Part shown: piece by piece, positions 8,281 through 16,749 of the stretch
How the letters are laid out: each line of letters begins with the position of its first letter
Position numbering within the stretch: the stretch's first letter is position 1
From: Candidatus Methanomethylophilaceae archaeon
Lineage (GTDB): Archaea; Thermoplasmatota; Thermoplasmata; Methanomassiliicoccales; Methanomethylophilaceae
Length of the DNA stretch: 64,000 nt
Assembly: GCA_944322255.1 (NCBI GenBank)
Contig: CALUOK010000007.1
Span: 1-64,000, forward strand
Reading direction: 5' to 3'
Program-made: the position numbers and the translations under genes
Notes under the pieces: generated by a model
Database searches by the model: none
Seen by the model: only the letters and a program-made list of their open reading frames with translations
Told to the model about the DNA's origin: nothing

Positions 8281-8978
8281 TCGACTACTGCTCGCTGATG
8301 GGAAAACGCTCCCAGAACCAGGACGCCCTGACCGTGGTCACGGTGTCAGATGGCATTATGGATGTCAGGATGGTCCACCACGACGCCCCGGACGATTACA
8401 CGGATAGCACCGACCTCCCGGACGGACTGGAGATTCTTCTGGTGGCGGACGGGATTGGCGGAATGGAGATGGGCGACCAGGCCAGCTTCCTGACCCTGAC
8501 GTTCTTCCTGGAGAACCTCCAGAGTGGGTTCCAGGAGAGGATGGACATGTCCGAGAAGATCTACGAGACAATCCAGATGGTGTCCGCTGACCTCCGGGAC
8601 AACTGCCCCAACTCCGGATCCACCCTGGTCGGGATGATGACCATGGGCCGTGTATCATGGGTGTTCAACGTCGGAGACAGCAAATGCGTCCTGGACACAC
8701 GTGGCCAGCACATACGCACTGAGGACCATTCTCCTTCCCAGAACTGCGACACGAACATCATCACCGCATACATAGGAATGGAGGGGACAGTACCAGTCAA
8801 CATCATCCCGGTGGGTGACTGTGGTAACGCCGTACTCTTCACGGACGGACTCAACCCGATGTTCCGCGAGAGAGGTCTGAGCATAGCCGACTCCCCGGAG
8901 ACTGCGGAAGAGCTGTGCGGGATGTCGATTGATAAGGGTTCAACCGATAACGTCACGTGCATAATCCGCCGCTACTGA
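8277..8978 (+). CDS. PP2C-family protein phosphatase
   Basis: 233 residues, one complete catalytic domain. The metal-binding motifs are intact: RSQNQD (Asp16), VADGIGG (Asp58, Gly59), GSTLVG, FNVGDSK, FTDGL and STDNVT. It should remove phosphate from Ser/Thr in a Mn/Mg-dependent reaction. It is the last gene of the operon, with its ATG overlapping the preceding stop by 3 nt. PP2C enzymes are uncommon in archaea, and linkage to a kinase makes an opposing pair likely. No signal peptide or membrane helix, so cytoplasmic. The next gene starts about 80 nt downstream with its own promoter-like sequence. Confidence 0.9.
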   Translation: MIDYCSLMGKRSQNQDALTVVTVSDGIMDVRMVHHDAPDDYTDSTDLPDGLEILLVADGIGGMEMGDQASFLTLTFFLENLQSGFQERMDMSEKIYETIQMVSADLRDNCPNSGSTLVGMMTMGRVSWVFNVGDSKCVLDTRGQHIRTEDHSPSQNCDTNIITAYIGMEGTVPVNIIPVGDCGNAVLFTDGLNPMFRERGLSIADSPETAEELCGMSIDKGSTDNVTCIIRRY

Positions 8979-9057
8979 CAACCCATTTACTTCTGGCCGT
9001 CCGCTACGGCGGTGCGGCCACCATAACCCGATTAATACGGCACATCAATCATGAACC

Positions 9058-9831
9058 ATGACCTCTACATCACCGGAGGACCTCAAGAGAGGGATCTCCA
9101 AGAAGGCCCTGGAGCTGGGAGCCGCCCTCGTCAGGACCTGCCCCACCGACAGGTGGTCGGAGCACCCCATCCAGGACGAGGCGTACTGGCCCAGGAGCAT
9201 CTGGCCCTGGGCTGAGAACGCCGTGGTCCTGGGGATCCCCCTGTTCGCCCCCATGGTGGCTACCACGCCGTCCATGGTGTACCAGGAGCTGTACAACACC
9301 AGCAACCGCATCCTGGACGACATGGCGTACCGCATGACCACCTGGCTCACATCCATGGGGTACCGCGCCGCGTACTTCCCCCGGGACTGCTACTTCAGCG
9401 TGGAGGCCCTGCTGGGCAACCACTGCGCCGCTTTCTCCCACGTGCTCGCGGCGTACTACGCCGGCATGGGCACCATCGGCGACAGCCACAACCTGATCAC
9501 GCCTGAGTTCGGGCCACGCGTCCGCATGGTCACCGTCCTGACCGACGCGGACATCGAACCCGACTCGATGCTCGATGGTCAGCTGTGCATCCACTGCGGG
9601 AGATGCCTCAGGAAGTGCCCCTCCAAGGCGTTCTCGGATGAGGGAGAGGGCATGTACAGGATGGACTGGGACGCCTGCACCAAACACCACCTGGAACTGA
9701 AGGGGCAGCGCCACTGGCCCTGCGGCATCTGCGTCGACGTCTGCCCGGTCGGCGACGACCTCGAGCGCTACAAGGGGTCCGACAGGGTCTCGCCGTCAGG
9801 GAAGGCGCACTGCGCGGAGCACGGTTCCTGA
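9058..9831 (+). CDS. QueG-like 4Fe-4S reductase
   Basis: 257 residues. The N-terminal 170 residues resemble the cobalamin-binding module of epoxyqueuosine reductase and reductive dehalogenases. The C-terminal part holds two 4Fe-4S motifs, CIHCGRCLRKCP and, after a lone Cys, CGICVDVCP. It lacks the C-terminal HEAT-like region of true QueG, so it is shorter than that family. Archaea use archaeosine rather than queuosine, so epoxyqueuosine is an unlikely substrate; a corrinoid-linked reduction is more plausible. A TATA-like GATTAATAC lies about 30 nt upstream. Substrate unknown. Confidence 0.75.
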   Translation: MTSTSPEDLKRGISKKALELGAALVRTCPTDRWSEHPIQDEAYWPRSIWPWAENAVVLGIPLFAPMVATTPSMVYQELYNTSNRILDDMAYRMTTWLTSMGYRAAYFPRDCYFSVEALLGNHCAAFSHVLAAYYAGMGTIGDSHNLITPEFGPRVRMVTVLTDADIEPDSMLDGQLCIHCGRCLRKCPSKAFSDEGEGMYRMDWDACTKHHLELKGQRHWPCGICVDVCPVGDDLERYKGSDRVSPSGKAHCAEHGS

Positions 9832-9875
9832 CCGCACCCGCTTTTAACGGAGTCTGCGGTTACCCGGGTGATCAC

Positions 9876-11378
9876 ATGGAGCTCGAAGTCAGGAACTACG
9901 ACCTGGACACGTCCGAACCTACGGTGCTGATGCACGATGACGACTGCCTCGTCCTCGGAGTGGCCGAAGGCGACCGCGTCAGGATCTCGGGAGGATCGGC
10001 GGCCATCGCGATAGTGTCCGTCTCCGACACCCTCGTCTCCCCGGGGACGGTGCTCGTCCCGCCCTCCGTGCAGGAGCGCGCCGGAGTGGCAGCGGGTGGG
10101 AGAGGGGAGGTCGCCGTGTCCCACAGCCCCGAGTCGGTCAGGTACATACGCGAGAAGATGGACGGGAAGCGCCTGGACCCCGAGAAGATCTCGCAGCTGG
10201 TGGCCGACGTGGTCGCCGGCAGGCTCTCCAGGATCGAGGCCTCCGCCTGGCTGACAGCGCTGTACATCAAGGGGATGGACACCGACGAGATCGCGGCGTA
10301 CGCCAAGGCCATGGCTGAGTCCGGGGACAGGATCTCCTTCGGATCGGACAGGGTCTTCGACTTCCACAGCTTCGGAGGACTCCCCGGGAACAAGATAACG
10401 CCGATAGTAGTCTCCATCGTGGCGGCCGCGGGCCTGAGGATGCCCAAGCTGTCCTCGCGGGCGATAAGTAGCGCATGCGGCACCGCGGACTTCGTGGAGA
10501 CGTTCTGCCGGGTGGACCTGGACACGGAGGACGTCAGGAGGATCACCGAGGAGGTCGGGGGCGTGTTCTCGTGGACCGGCGCGACGGACCTCGGTCCGGC
10601 CGGCGACCGCATGATCACCGTGCAGCGCCCACTCGGAGTCGATCCGAGGCCGCAGATGCTGGCGTCCATCATGAGCAAGAAGATCGCCGCCGGCGCGACG
10701 GACCTCGTCATGGACATCCCCATGGGGACGGAGTCGAAGGTCCCCACCCTGGAGGAGGCGAGGTCGTACGCCAGGGACCTCATGGACCTGGGGGAGGCGC
10801 TGGGGATGAGGGTCGAATGCGCCATCACCTACGCGGAGCAGCCCCTGGGCACGGCCGTGGGGCCGGTCCTAGAGGCCAGGGAGTGCATGGAAGTCCTGGA
10901 GCGCAGACCCGGCCACGACGACGTCGCCGACAAGGCCTGCGTCTGCGCGGGACTGGTCCTGGGGATGGCCGGCTACCACGACGGGGCCGCAGAGGCCCGC
11001 GGGATCCTCGAATCTGGAGCCGCCCACCGCAAGTTCCGCGAGATAGTCGGCGCCCAGGGCGGCGACCCCGAGGTGACGTCGGAGGACATGGTACCCGGAC
11101 CACTCTCGGAGACCATCGTCGCCGACAGGTCCGGGTTCGTCAGGAGGCTGTCCAACAGGGCCGTCGTCGAGGTGGCGAAGGCCGCCGGCGCACCGGGCGA
11201 CAAGGGGGCCGGCGTGCTGCTGGGGAAGAAGCTCGGCATGAAGGTCTCGGAGGGCGACGTCCTGATGACCGTCTACGCCGAGCGCGAGGACAAGCTGCGC
11301 CATGCCGTGGAGACCGCCATGGAGCTGGAGCCCATAGTCGTGGAGGGCATGGTCATCGGCAGGGTCTGCCCTGAATGA
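9876..11378 (+). CDS. deoA: AMP phosphorylase (archaeal thymidine phosphorylase family)
   Basis: 500 residues, full length for the archaeal AMP phosphorylase family. It has the extra N-terminal domain (about 1-85) absent from bacterial thymidine phosphorylase, then the glycosyltransferase core with SSRAISSACGTADF near residue 193, matching the phosphate-binding signature, and the C-terminal domain with GDKGAG. It splits AMP and other NMPs with phosphate to base and ribose-1,5-bisphosphate, the first step of the archaeal NMP degradation route to 3-phosphoglycerate through R15P isomerase and type III RuBisCO. Those partners are not in this window. TATA-like CTTTTAACG lies about 35 nt upstream. 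Confidence 0.9.
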   Translation: MELEVRNYDLDTSEPTVLMHDDDCLVLGVAEGDRVRISGGSAAIAIVSVSDTLVSPGTVLVPPSVQERAGVAAGGRGEVAVSHSPESVRYIREKMDGKRLDPEKISQLVADVVAGRLSRIEASAWLTALYIKGMDTDEIAAYAKAMAESGDRISFGSDRVFDFHSFGGLPGNKITPIVVSIVAAAGLRMPKLSSRAISSACGTADFVETFCRVDLDTEDVRRITEEVGGVFSWTGATDLGPAGDRMITVQRPLGVDPRPQMLASIMSKKIAAGATDLVMDIPMGTESKVPTLEEARSYARDLMDLGEALGMRVECAITYAEQPLGTAVGPVLEARECMEVLERRPGHDDVADKACVCAGLVLGMAGYHDGAAEARGILESGAAHRKFREIVGAQGGDPEVTSEDMVPGPLSETIVADRSGFVRRLSNRAVVEVAKAAGAPGDKGAGVLLGKKLGMKVSEGDVLMTVYAEREDKLRHAVETAMELEPIVVEGMVIGRVCPE

Positions 11379-11457
11379 AGTCCGAAGATGCCCGTGCATG
11401 ATGTTTAACCTGTCCTAACACCGTTAATTTATTAAAACCCCTTATTCTCCACCATCC

Positions 11458-12072
11458 ATGCTCGGAAGGAAGATCTCTATCGACAAGGAGAAGTGCGACG
11501 GCTGCGGACTCTGCGTGACCGCGTGTCACGAGGGTGCCATCGAGCTCGTCGACGGCAAGGCCGAACTGGTCCGCGAGAACGTCTGCGACGGACTGGGCGA
11601 CTGCCTCCCCGCCTGCCCACAGGGGGCCATCTCGTTCTCCGCCCCCGCCGACACGCCGTCGAACCTGGGGATCTCCATGGTCAACAGCGACCCGTCCGCC
11701 TGCCTCATGGCGGACCCGGGGTACCAGTGGCCCATCCAGATCGCCCTGGTCCCTCCGAGATCTGACTTCTTCAGGGGGACCCTGGTCGTCGGTGCCGACT
11801 GCGCGGCGTTCGTCATGGACGACTTCAGGAGGCGCATGATCGGGTCGAACCCCGTGATAATCGGATGCCCCAAGCTGGACGACCGCTCCAGGTTCGAGAA
11901 GCTCAAGGCCATACTCGCCAACAATCCGGTGGACGAGGTCAGGATCGTCAGGATGGAGGTGCCCTGCTGCAGCGCGCTGACGAGGCTGGTCAGGGACGCC
12001 TCGGAGTCCTGCGGAAGAGATGTCGGGATCACCGAGACCGTCGTGTCCCGCAGCGGCTCGGTCATCCACTGA
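11458..12072 (+). CDS. Two-cluster 4Fe-4S ferredoxin-domain protein
   Basis: 204 residues. Residues 1-60 carry a ferredoxin fold with CDGCGLCVTAC and a second set reading CDGLGDCLPACP, in which one position is displaced but four Cys remain. The C-terminal 130 residues contain DCAAF, GCPKL and CC motifs and resemble proteins annotated simply as 4Fe-4S binding. Probably a cytoplasmic electron-transfer or redox-sensing protein. TATA-like TTTATTAAAA about 30 nt upstream, so a stand-alone transcript. Partner unknown. Confidence 0.75.
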   Translation: MLGRKISIDKEKCDGCGLCVTACHEGAIELVDGKAELVRENVCDGLGDCLPACPQGAISFSAPADTPSNLGISMVNSDPSACLMADPGYQWPIQIALVPPRSDFFRGTLVVGADCAAFVMDDFRRRMIGSNPVIIGCPKLDDRSRFEKLKAILANNPVDEVRIVRMEVPCCSALTRLVRDASESCGRDVGITETVVSRSGSVIH

Positions 12073-12147
12073 GGCCGGACGGAGAAGGTTAAGACTTGGT
12101 TAGCGCATTGCCGCGACGGACCGCCTACGGAAGGCGGAGGTGAGGGC

Positions 12148-12870
12148 ATGGGAATCAACATCGGAATCTGCGAGACGGAGGCGCCCAGCGCGCCCTGCAG
12201 GGAGCTGCGCGGGAACATCGTGAAAGTGCATCTCGAGGACCCCAGCGGGTTCGAGGAGCACATGGAGTACGACGTCAAGGTCGACCTGGATACCGCAAAG
12301 GAGGCGGTGGGCGACTGGGACGCGTTCATCAAGCGCAACAGGATCAACCCGGAAACAGACGCGGTCTACATGGACAAGGTCAAGAAGGACGACGACAGGG
12401 CGCTCCTGGAGCCTCTGGCGCAGAGGGTCTGCACCGGATGGATCGTCATAGAGGGTCTTCCGGAGGATGTCAGGAGACAGGTCCTCGAGAAATCCGGCTC
12501 CGAGGACCGTCTGACCGGCTGGGACATGCTCAGCTTCGACGAGATGAACGAGATGTGCGCCAACTGCCCCCTGTCCTGGGACAAGGGCCGCGGATGCATC
12601 GGCGCCTTCGGACCCGACAACAGCCTCCTCCCGGAGATCGCCGGAAGGCACGGATGCCCCATCGTCGCATCGGTCCCCGACGCAGTGAAGGAGGGGAAGA
12701 GGTTCACGTCCGAGGACGCGGAGGAGCTCCTGAGGGAGGTCGCCGTCCTCAGGGAGGCTCTTCCAGAGGAGGGCAAGATGATGGTCAGGCGCTACAGCGG
12801 CCCCGTCGACAGGATGGAGGCCGTGGCGAAGATCTCCGTCTCCGAGGGCTGCGGGTTCTTCTTCTTCTGA
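12148..12870 (+). CDS. Conserved-looking cysteine-containing protein of unknown function
   Basis: 240 residues, no signal peptide or membrane helix. Cysteines cluster at residues around 130-170 (MCANCPLSWDKGRGC, then HGCP), which could bind a metal or Fe-S cluster. The end is an unusual run of four Phe. Translation starts from a strong ribosome site (GGAGGTGA) with a leader, unlike most genes nearby. Follows a ferredoxin-type gene on the same strand. I do not recognise the family. Confidence 0.6.
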   Translation: MGINIGICETEAPSAPCRELRGNIVKVHLEDPSGFEEHMEYDVKVDLDTAKEAVGDWDAFIKRNRINPETDAVYMDKVKKDDDRALLEPLAQRVCTGWIVIEGLPEDVRRQVLEKSGSEDRLTGWDMLSFDEMNEMCANCPLSWDKGRGCIGAFGPDNSLLPEIAGRHGCPIVASVPDAVKEGKRFTSEDAEELLREVAVLREALPEEGKMMVRRYSGPVDRMEAVAKISVSEGCGFFFF

Positions 12871-12873
12871 GGA

Positions 12874-13455
12874 TCAGGCGTACCCGTTGAGGCGCATGAT
12901 CGCGGAGACCATCCCCTCCACCAGGGAGCGGACCCCCTTCATGCCCTCCCTGTCAACCTCGTACTGGGGCGAGTTCAGGGCCCTTATGATCGGCATGGGA
13001 TGGGAGCCGGACACCAGCATCTGGTTCATGAGCATCCAGTCCACCATCTGGTTGTAGACCAGGGAGGCCCCGTCGTGGCCGCAGACGGCTATCGCCCCGC
13101 CCACCTTCCCCTTCAGGCCGTGGTCGCCCTTGCCGTACACCAGGGCCGCCCTCTCCATGAAGGTCTGCATCATGCTGGGGCAGGCGTTGGCGTACGTGGG
13201 CGCCGCCAGGATGACCCCGTCGGCCTGCCTGAGCCTGTCGAGGAGGTCGTTGAAGCCATCGTCCTCGTCGATGCACCTGCCGTCCCCCCTGATCTCGCAG
13301 GTGAGGCAGACGTTGCAGTTCACGAACTGGTACTCGTACAGATGGACGATCTCCATCTCGATGCCCTCCCTCTCGAACATGTCCTTGACCTCGTTGAGGA
13401 TGTTGCTTGTGTTCCCTATGGGGCGCGGGCTTCCGTTGAGCGCGAGTACCTTCAT
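12874..13455 (-). CDS. Flavodoxin-fold NAD(P)H-dependent FMN reductase
   Basis: 193 residues from ATG 13455. The N-terminus MKVLALNGSPR followed by GNTSNI is the FMN phosphate-binding loop of the iron-sulfur flavoprotein / NADPH-dependent FMN reductase family. CNVCLTC (near residues 50-56) is the cysteine motif that in iron-sulfur flavoproteins holds a 4Fe-4S cluster. APTYANACP is the flavin-contact loop. Likely an electron-transfer flavoprotein, possibly protecting against O2 or peroxide as known for methanogen relatives. Convergent with the preceding gene, with only 3 nt between. TATA-like sequence on the minus strand at 13475-13484. Confidence 0.8.
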   Translation of the reverse strand: MKVLALNGSPRPIGNTSNILNEVKDMFEREGIEMEIVHLYEYQFVNCNVCLTCEIRGDGRCIDEDDGFNDLLDRLRQADGVILAAPTYANACPSMMQTFMERAALVYGKGDHGLKGKVGGAIAVCGHDGASLVYNQMVDWMLMNQMLVSGSHPMPIIRALNSPQYEVDREGMKGVRSLVEGMVSAIMRLNGYA

Positions 13456-13604
13456 GGGACGGCGATTGTGGACTCCGATTAAACTTGTATCGGACGTTCC
13501 GACCATTTTCACAATCGTTAACATCGAAATACATCCACAGGCCGCCGGGTGGGGTTCGATAGATTAAATTATGATTCAGCGTTCACGCCGTTATAGGTGA
13601 AGAA

Positions 13605-14354
13605 ATGACAGAAATGCTGAAAGTGGTCGACCTTCACGCCTGTGCGGGCGAAAAGGAGATCCTGAAAGGCGTCAACCTCACCGTCAACGAGGGGGAGACC
13701 TGTGTTCTGTTCGGTCCCAACGGATCGGGCAAGTCCACGCTGATGTCGACTATCATGGGCTACAGTTCCATCCAGGTGACGCAGGGCCAGATCCTGTTCA
13801 AGGGACAGGACATCACCGAGATGACGGTGGACCAGCGCGCCAAGCTGGGCATCGGCATGATGATGCAGCGCCCCCCGAACATCTTCGGAGTCAAGCTGGG
13901 GGACCTCATCAGGGCGTCTTCGCCCAACAGCGAGGCCGTCCTCAGCAGCGCCCCGGAGTTCAAGATGCAGGATTTCCTCGACAGGGAGGTCAACGTCGGC
14001 TTCTCCGGAGGGGAGATCAAGAGGTCCGAGCTCCTGCAGCTCACCGCCCAGAAGCCCGAGTTCATCCTCCTGGACGAGCCCGAGTCGGGAGTGGACCTGG
14101 AGAACATCGACCTCATCGGCAGGAAGGTCCACGACCTGCTCTACGACGGCAACTGCCCCGGGAGGCAGAGGCACGTCTCGTCCCTGGTCATCACCCACAC
14201 CGGGCAGATCATGGACTACATCGGAGCCGACCGCGGCTACGTCATGAGGAACGGAAGGATCTTCTGCTCCGGCAGGCCCAGCGACCTGCTGAAGGAGATC
14301 AGGGAGAACGGTTACGGAGAGTGCGACTCATGCCAGCAGATAATCAGTCTGTGA
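13605..14354 (+). CDS. sufC: SufC, Fe-S assembly ATPase
   Basis: 249 residues, ABC-type ATPase without membrane partner. Walker A GPNGSGKST at 37-45, signature FSGGEIKRSE near 130, Walker B FILLDEPESGVDLE. The family energises the SufBC(D) scaffold for Fe-S cluster assembly. It overlaps the SufB gene, the minimal two-gene suf arrangement usual in archaea. Preceded by AT-rich promoter-like GATTAAATTATG at 13562-13573. Confidence 0.93.
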   Translation: MTEMLKVVDLHACAGEKEILKGVNLTVNEGETCVLFGPNGSGKSTLMSTIMGYSSIQVTQGQILFKGQDITEMTVDQRAKLGIGMMMQRPPNIFGVKLGDLIRASSPNSEAVLSSAPEFKMQDFLDREVNVGFSGGEIKRSELLQLTAQKPEFILLDEPESGVDLENIDLIGRKVHDLLYDGNCPGRQRHVSSLVITHTGQIMDYIGADRGYVMRNGRIFCSGRPSDLLKEIRENGYGECDSCQQIISL

Positions 14355-15535
14355 AGGAAGCCCTCGGCAAGAAGGGCGCGTACGGTGCCGACCTGGACCT
14401 CGACCGCTACGACGAGGGCACCAAGGCCCCCGAGCAGATCGACGACCTCCAGAGCTCCGGCTACAAGGACTACCTGGAGAAGGTCGGAGTGGTCGCCGAC
14501 GAGATGAACCGCTCAGGCACCCTGATGTTCATCGACAACGGCATGAGCCACTGCCATGCCAGCCAGCAGGAGGGCCTGGAGATGATGTCCACCCAGGAGG
14601 CCCTGAGGAAGTACGACTGGGTCAAGGACTACATGTGGAAGGCCATGGACCCCGCCAAGGACAAGTACACCGCCAAGAGCTACCTGGAGGACGCCGACGG
14701 ATACTTCATCCGCGTCAAGTCCGGGTACCACGTCAAGGACCCGGTCCAGACCTGCATGATGATCAAGACGGACAAGACCATCCAGAACGTCCACAACATC
14801 GTCATCGTGGAGGACAACGCCTCCCTGGAGATGATCACCGGATGCTCCACGTCCCACCACGCCAACGACGCCCTCCACATCGGCGTCTCCGAGATCTACG
14901 TGGGCGACAACTCCAACCTGTCGTTCTCCATGATCCACAGCTGGGGCAAGCAGACAGGCGTCCGCCCCAGGACCGCCACCGTCGTGGGCAAGAACTCCAA
15001 CTACACCAACAACTACGTGATCCTGAACCCCGTCGGAAGCCTCCAGAGCTTCCCCTCCGCCACCCTGGCCGAGGGCGCGACCGCCATGTACAACACCATG
15101 TGCATCGCCCACGAGGGTTCCGACATCGACACCGGAGGACTCGTCTACCTCAACGGGGTCGGCAGCAGCGCCCAGATCCTCAGCAGGAGCATATCCATGG
15201 GCGGACACATGTGCGCCCGCGGACGCCTGGTCGGTAACGCGCCCGGCGCCAAGGCCCACCTGGAGTGCAGGAGCATCATCATGAAGGACGGAGGCTCCAC
15301 CAACGCCGTCCCCGAGCTGGAGGCCCATGTCGCCGACGTCGAGATGACCCACGAGGCCGCCGTAGGGAAGATCGCCCAGGACCAGATCGAGTACCTCATG
15401 TCCAGGGGACTCACCGAGGACGAGGCTGTCAGCATGATCGTCAGGGGATTCCTGTCCGGAAGCATCAACGGCCTCCCGCCGGCGCTGCAGTCCGAGCTAG
15501 ACGCGGCCATCGAGGCCGCCAACCTTGGCGACTGA
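14330..15535 (+). CDS. sufB: SufB/SufD-type Fe-S cluster scaffold
   Basis: 401 residues from ATG 14330, within the end of sufC. It shows the SufB/D beta-helix core (repeated hydrophobic strands, about 100-330), SSAQIL and the C-terminal GRIAQDQI-like region (here VGKIAQDQIEYLMSRGL). Together with SufC it forms the ATP-driven cluster scaffold. Only one SufB/D paralogue is present, as in many anaerobic archaea. Terminator hairpin follows. Confidence 0.9.
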   Translation: MPADNQSVKEALGKKGAYGADLDLDRYDEGTKAPEQIDDLQSSGYKDYLEKVGVVADEMNRSGTLMFIDNGMSHCHASQQEGLEMMSTQEALRKYDWVKDYMWKAMDPAKDKYTAKSYLEDADGYFIRVKSGYHVKDPVQTCMMIKTDKTIQNVHNIVIVEDNASLEMITGCSTSHHANDALHIGVSEIYVGDNSNLSFSMIHSWGKQTGVRPRTATVVGKNSNYTNNYVILNPVGSLQSFPSATLAEGATAMYNTMCIAHEGSDIDTGGLVYLNGVGSSAQILSRSISMGGHMCARGRLVGNAPGAKAHLECRSIIMKDGGSTNAVPELEAHVADVEMTHEAAVGKIAQDQIEYLMSRGLTEDEAVSMIVRGFLSGSINGLPPALQSELDAAIEAANLGD

Positions 15536-15552
15536 ACCCTTTTCCCAAACAA

Positions 15553-15575
15553 GGTCCCCTCCGGGGGACCATCTC
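15553..15575 (+). terminator. Hairpin terminator after sufB
   Basis: GGTCCCC at 15553-15559 pairs with GGGGACC at 15564-15570, followed downstream by a T-rich stretch (CATTTTTAAA). The T-rich segment also serves as TATA-like promoter of the next gene. Confidence 0.6.
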
Positions 15576-15607
15576 CATTTTTAAATCCTTATGACGATGC
15601 GTTCCCC

Positions 15608-15964
15608 ATGGGTGCAAGTCGTCCTCTACTCATCACCATAATCGGTGCGCTGTACGCTCTGCTCGGGATAGTTCTGCTGGCCCTCGGTGCCCTGGCCTTC
15701 GCGGGAGGCGCAGCTTCCGGTGAAGCCGCGGTCGGAGCCGCGGGAGGCGGTGCGATCGCCGTCTTCGGACTGATCTACATCGTCATAGCCCTCGGTTTCT
15801 TCAAGGGCTGGAAGCTCTGGTGGTACCTCGGTGTCATCTTCGCCATCCTCGGGATCATCGGCGGACTCCTCATGTTCCCCGTCGGTCTGATCACGGTCAT
15901 CATCGAGCTGATCATCCTCTGGTACCTGTTCAGGGACAACGTCAAGGCGTTCTTCTTCGACTGA
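15608..15964 (+). CDS. Small four-helix membrane protein
   Basis: 118 residues, about four hydrophobic helices with Gly/Ala-rich turns (LLITIIGALYALLGIVLLAL at the start, WWYLGVIFAILGIIGGLL later). Such small polytopic proteins are common and usually uncharacterised. TATA-like TTTTTAAATCC lies about 30 nt upstream of the ATG, so transcription is probably leaderless. No functional motif. Confidence 0.65.
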   Translation: MGASRPLLITIIGALYALLGIVLLALGALAFAGGAASGEAAVGAAGGGAIAVFGLIYIVIALGFFKGWKLWWYLGVIFAILGIIGGLLMFPVGLITVIIELIILWYLFRDNVKAFFFD

Positions 15965-16003
15965 GCGTGAAACCGGCCCTCGGGCCATCTTACCCTTCTT
16001 TCT

Positions 16004-16405
16004 TCACATCCTGAACTCTGCACCGGCATCGATGGCGTGCAGGACGTTCCCGTCGGGGTCCAGGAAAGATGTGCATGTCCCGAACGGCGTGTGCACGGGC
16101 TCCCGCACGAACTCCACGTCCTCGTCTATCAGACGGCGGCGGGTGTTGAACGGGCTGTCCACACCGAAGTACAGGCCGGTGTCTATACCGGTGATGTCCG
16201 AGACCCTGAGCATGAGACGGCAGTTCCCCCTCCTCAGATACGCCTCCGACTCCGTGCGTCCCAGCAGGTCCAGGCAAAGGACGTCCGTGTAGAAACCGAT
16301 CGACCGCTCGAGGTCGCTGACGGGTACGGAGCCTGCGAAGATCGACTCCGGGATCCCCTCGACCGTGTACTCGAAGAACCCTCCCTGTGGATCACCAATG
16401 GGCAT
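16004..16405 (-). CDS. Glyoxalase/bleomycin-resistance (VOC) family protein
   Basis: 133 residues from ATG 16405. One complete VOC unit of two beta-alpha-beta-beta-beta modules: PVSDLERSIGFYTDVL at the first and FLDPDGNVLHAI at the second. A metal-dependent lyase/isomerase/dioxygenase or a binding protein; the substrate cannot be told from sequence. Single gene, opposite to its neighbours. Confidence 0.8.
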   Translation of the reverse strand: MPIGDPQGGFFEYTVEGIPESIFAGSVPVSDLERSIGFYTDVLCLDLLGRTESEAYLRRGNCRLMLRVSDITGIDTGLYFGVDSPFNTRRRLIDEDVEFVREPVHTPFGTCTSFLDPDGNVLHAIDAGAEFRM

Positions 16406-16535
16406 GCGACTGCGATGGCCGTCCTCGGTTAAAGGCTCTGCCGTCCCGTCATGGCCGCAAGCCGCAGGGATATGCTGGACGGAACACTGAACCATAGTAA
16501 ATGTTAAATACATGTCCTCTATACCAAGGCATACT

Positions 16536-16608
16536 GCCCTGGTAGTGTAGCGGCCTATCATGAAGCCCTGTCGAGGCTTCGACTCGGATTCGAATTCCGA
16601 CCAGGGCG
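16536..16608 (+). tRNA. tRNA-Asp(GTC)
   Basis: Acceptor GCCCTGG pairs with CCAGGGC; anticodon arm AAGCC-CTGTCGA-GGCTT gives GTC; T-arm GGATTCGAATTCC. No intron and no encoded CCA. TATA-like TTAAATACA at 16504-16512. Confidence 0.95.
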
Positions 16609-16749
16609 CTCATCTTCTATTCTCGATTCGTTGTTCACTGATTCCTTCGAACGTTCGTCTCCTTCTCCCTGTCGACTGTCAACCGTTAAGTACCTCCACC
16701 ATCCTCTACAGTGTTACTTACGATTGATTTCGTATTAAGAGATGAGAAA

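Noticed and set aside
1747-8978. Tellurite-resistance TerY/TerD-type cluster
   Set aside because: A kinase and a PP2C are present, but I see no vWA-domain TerY and no TerD or TerC protein.
9058-9831. True epoxyqueuosine reductase QueG
   Set aside because: It lacks the C-terminal region and archaea do not make queuosine by the bacterial route; kept as QueG-like only.
16609-16749. Cobalamin riboswitch upstream of the importer
   Set aside because: Only about 140 bp are available and I find no B12-box-like sequence.
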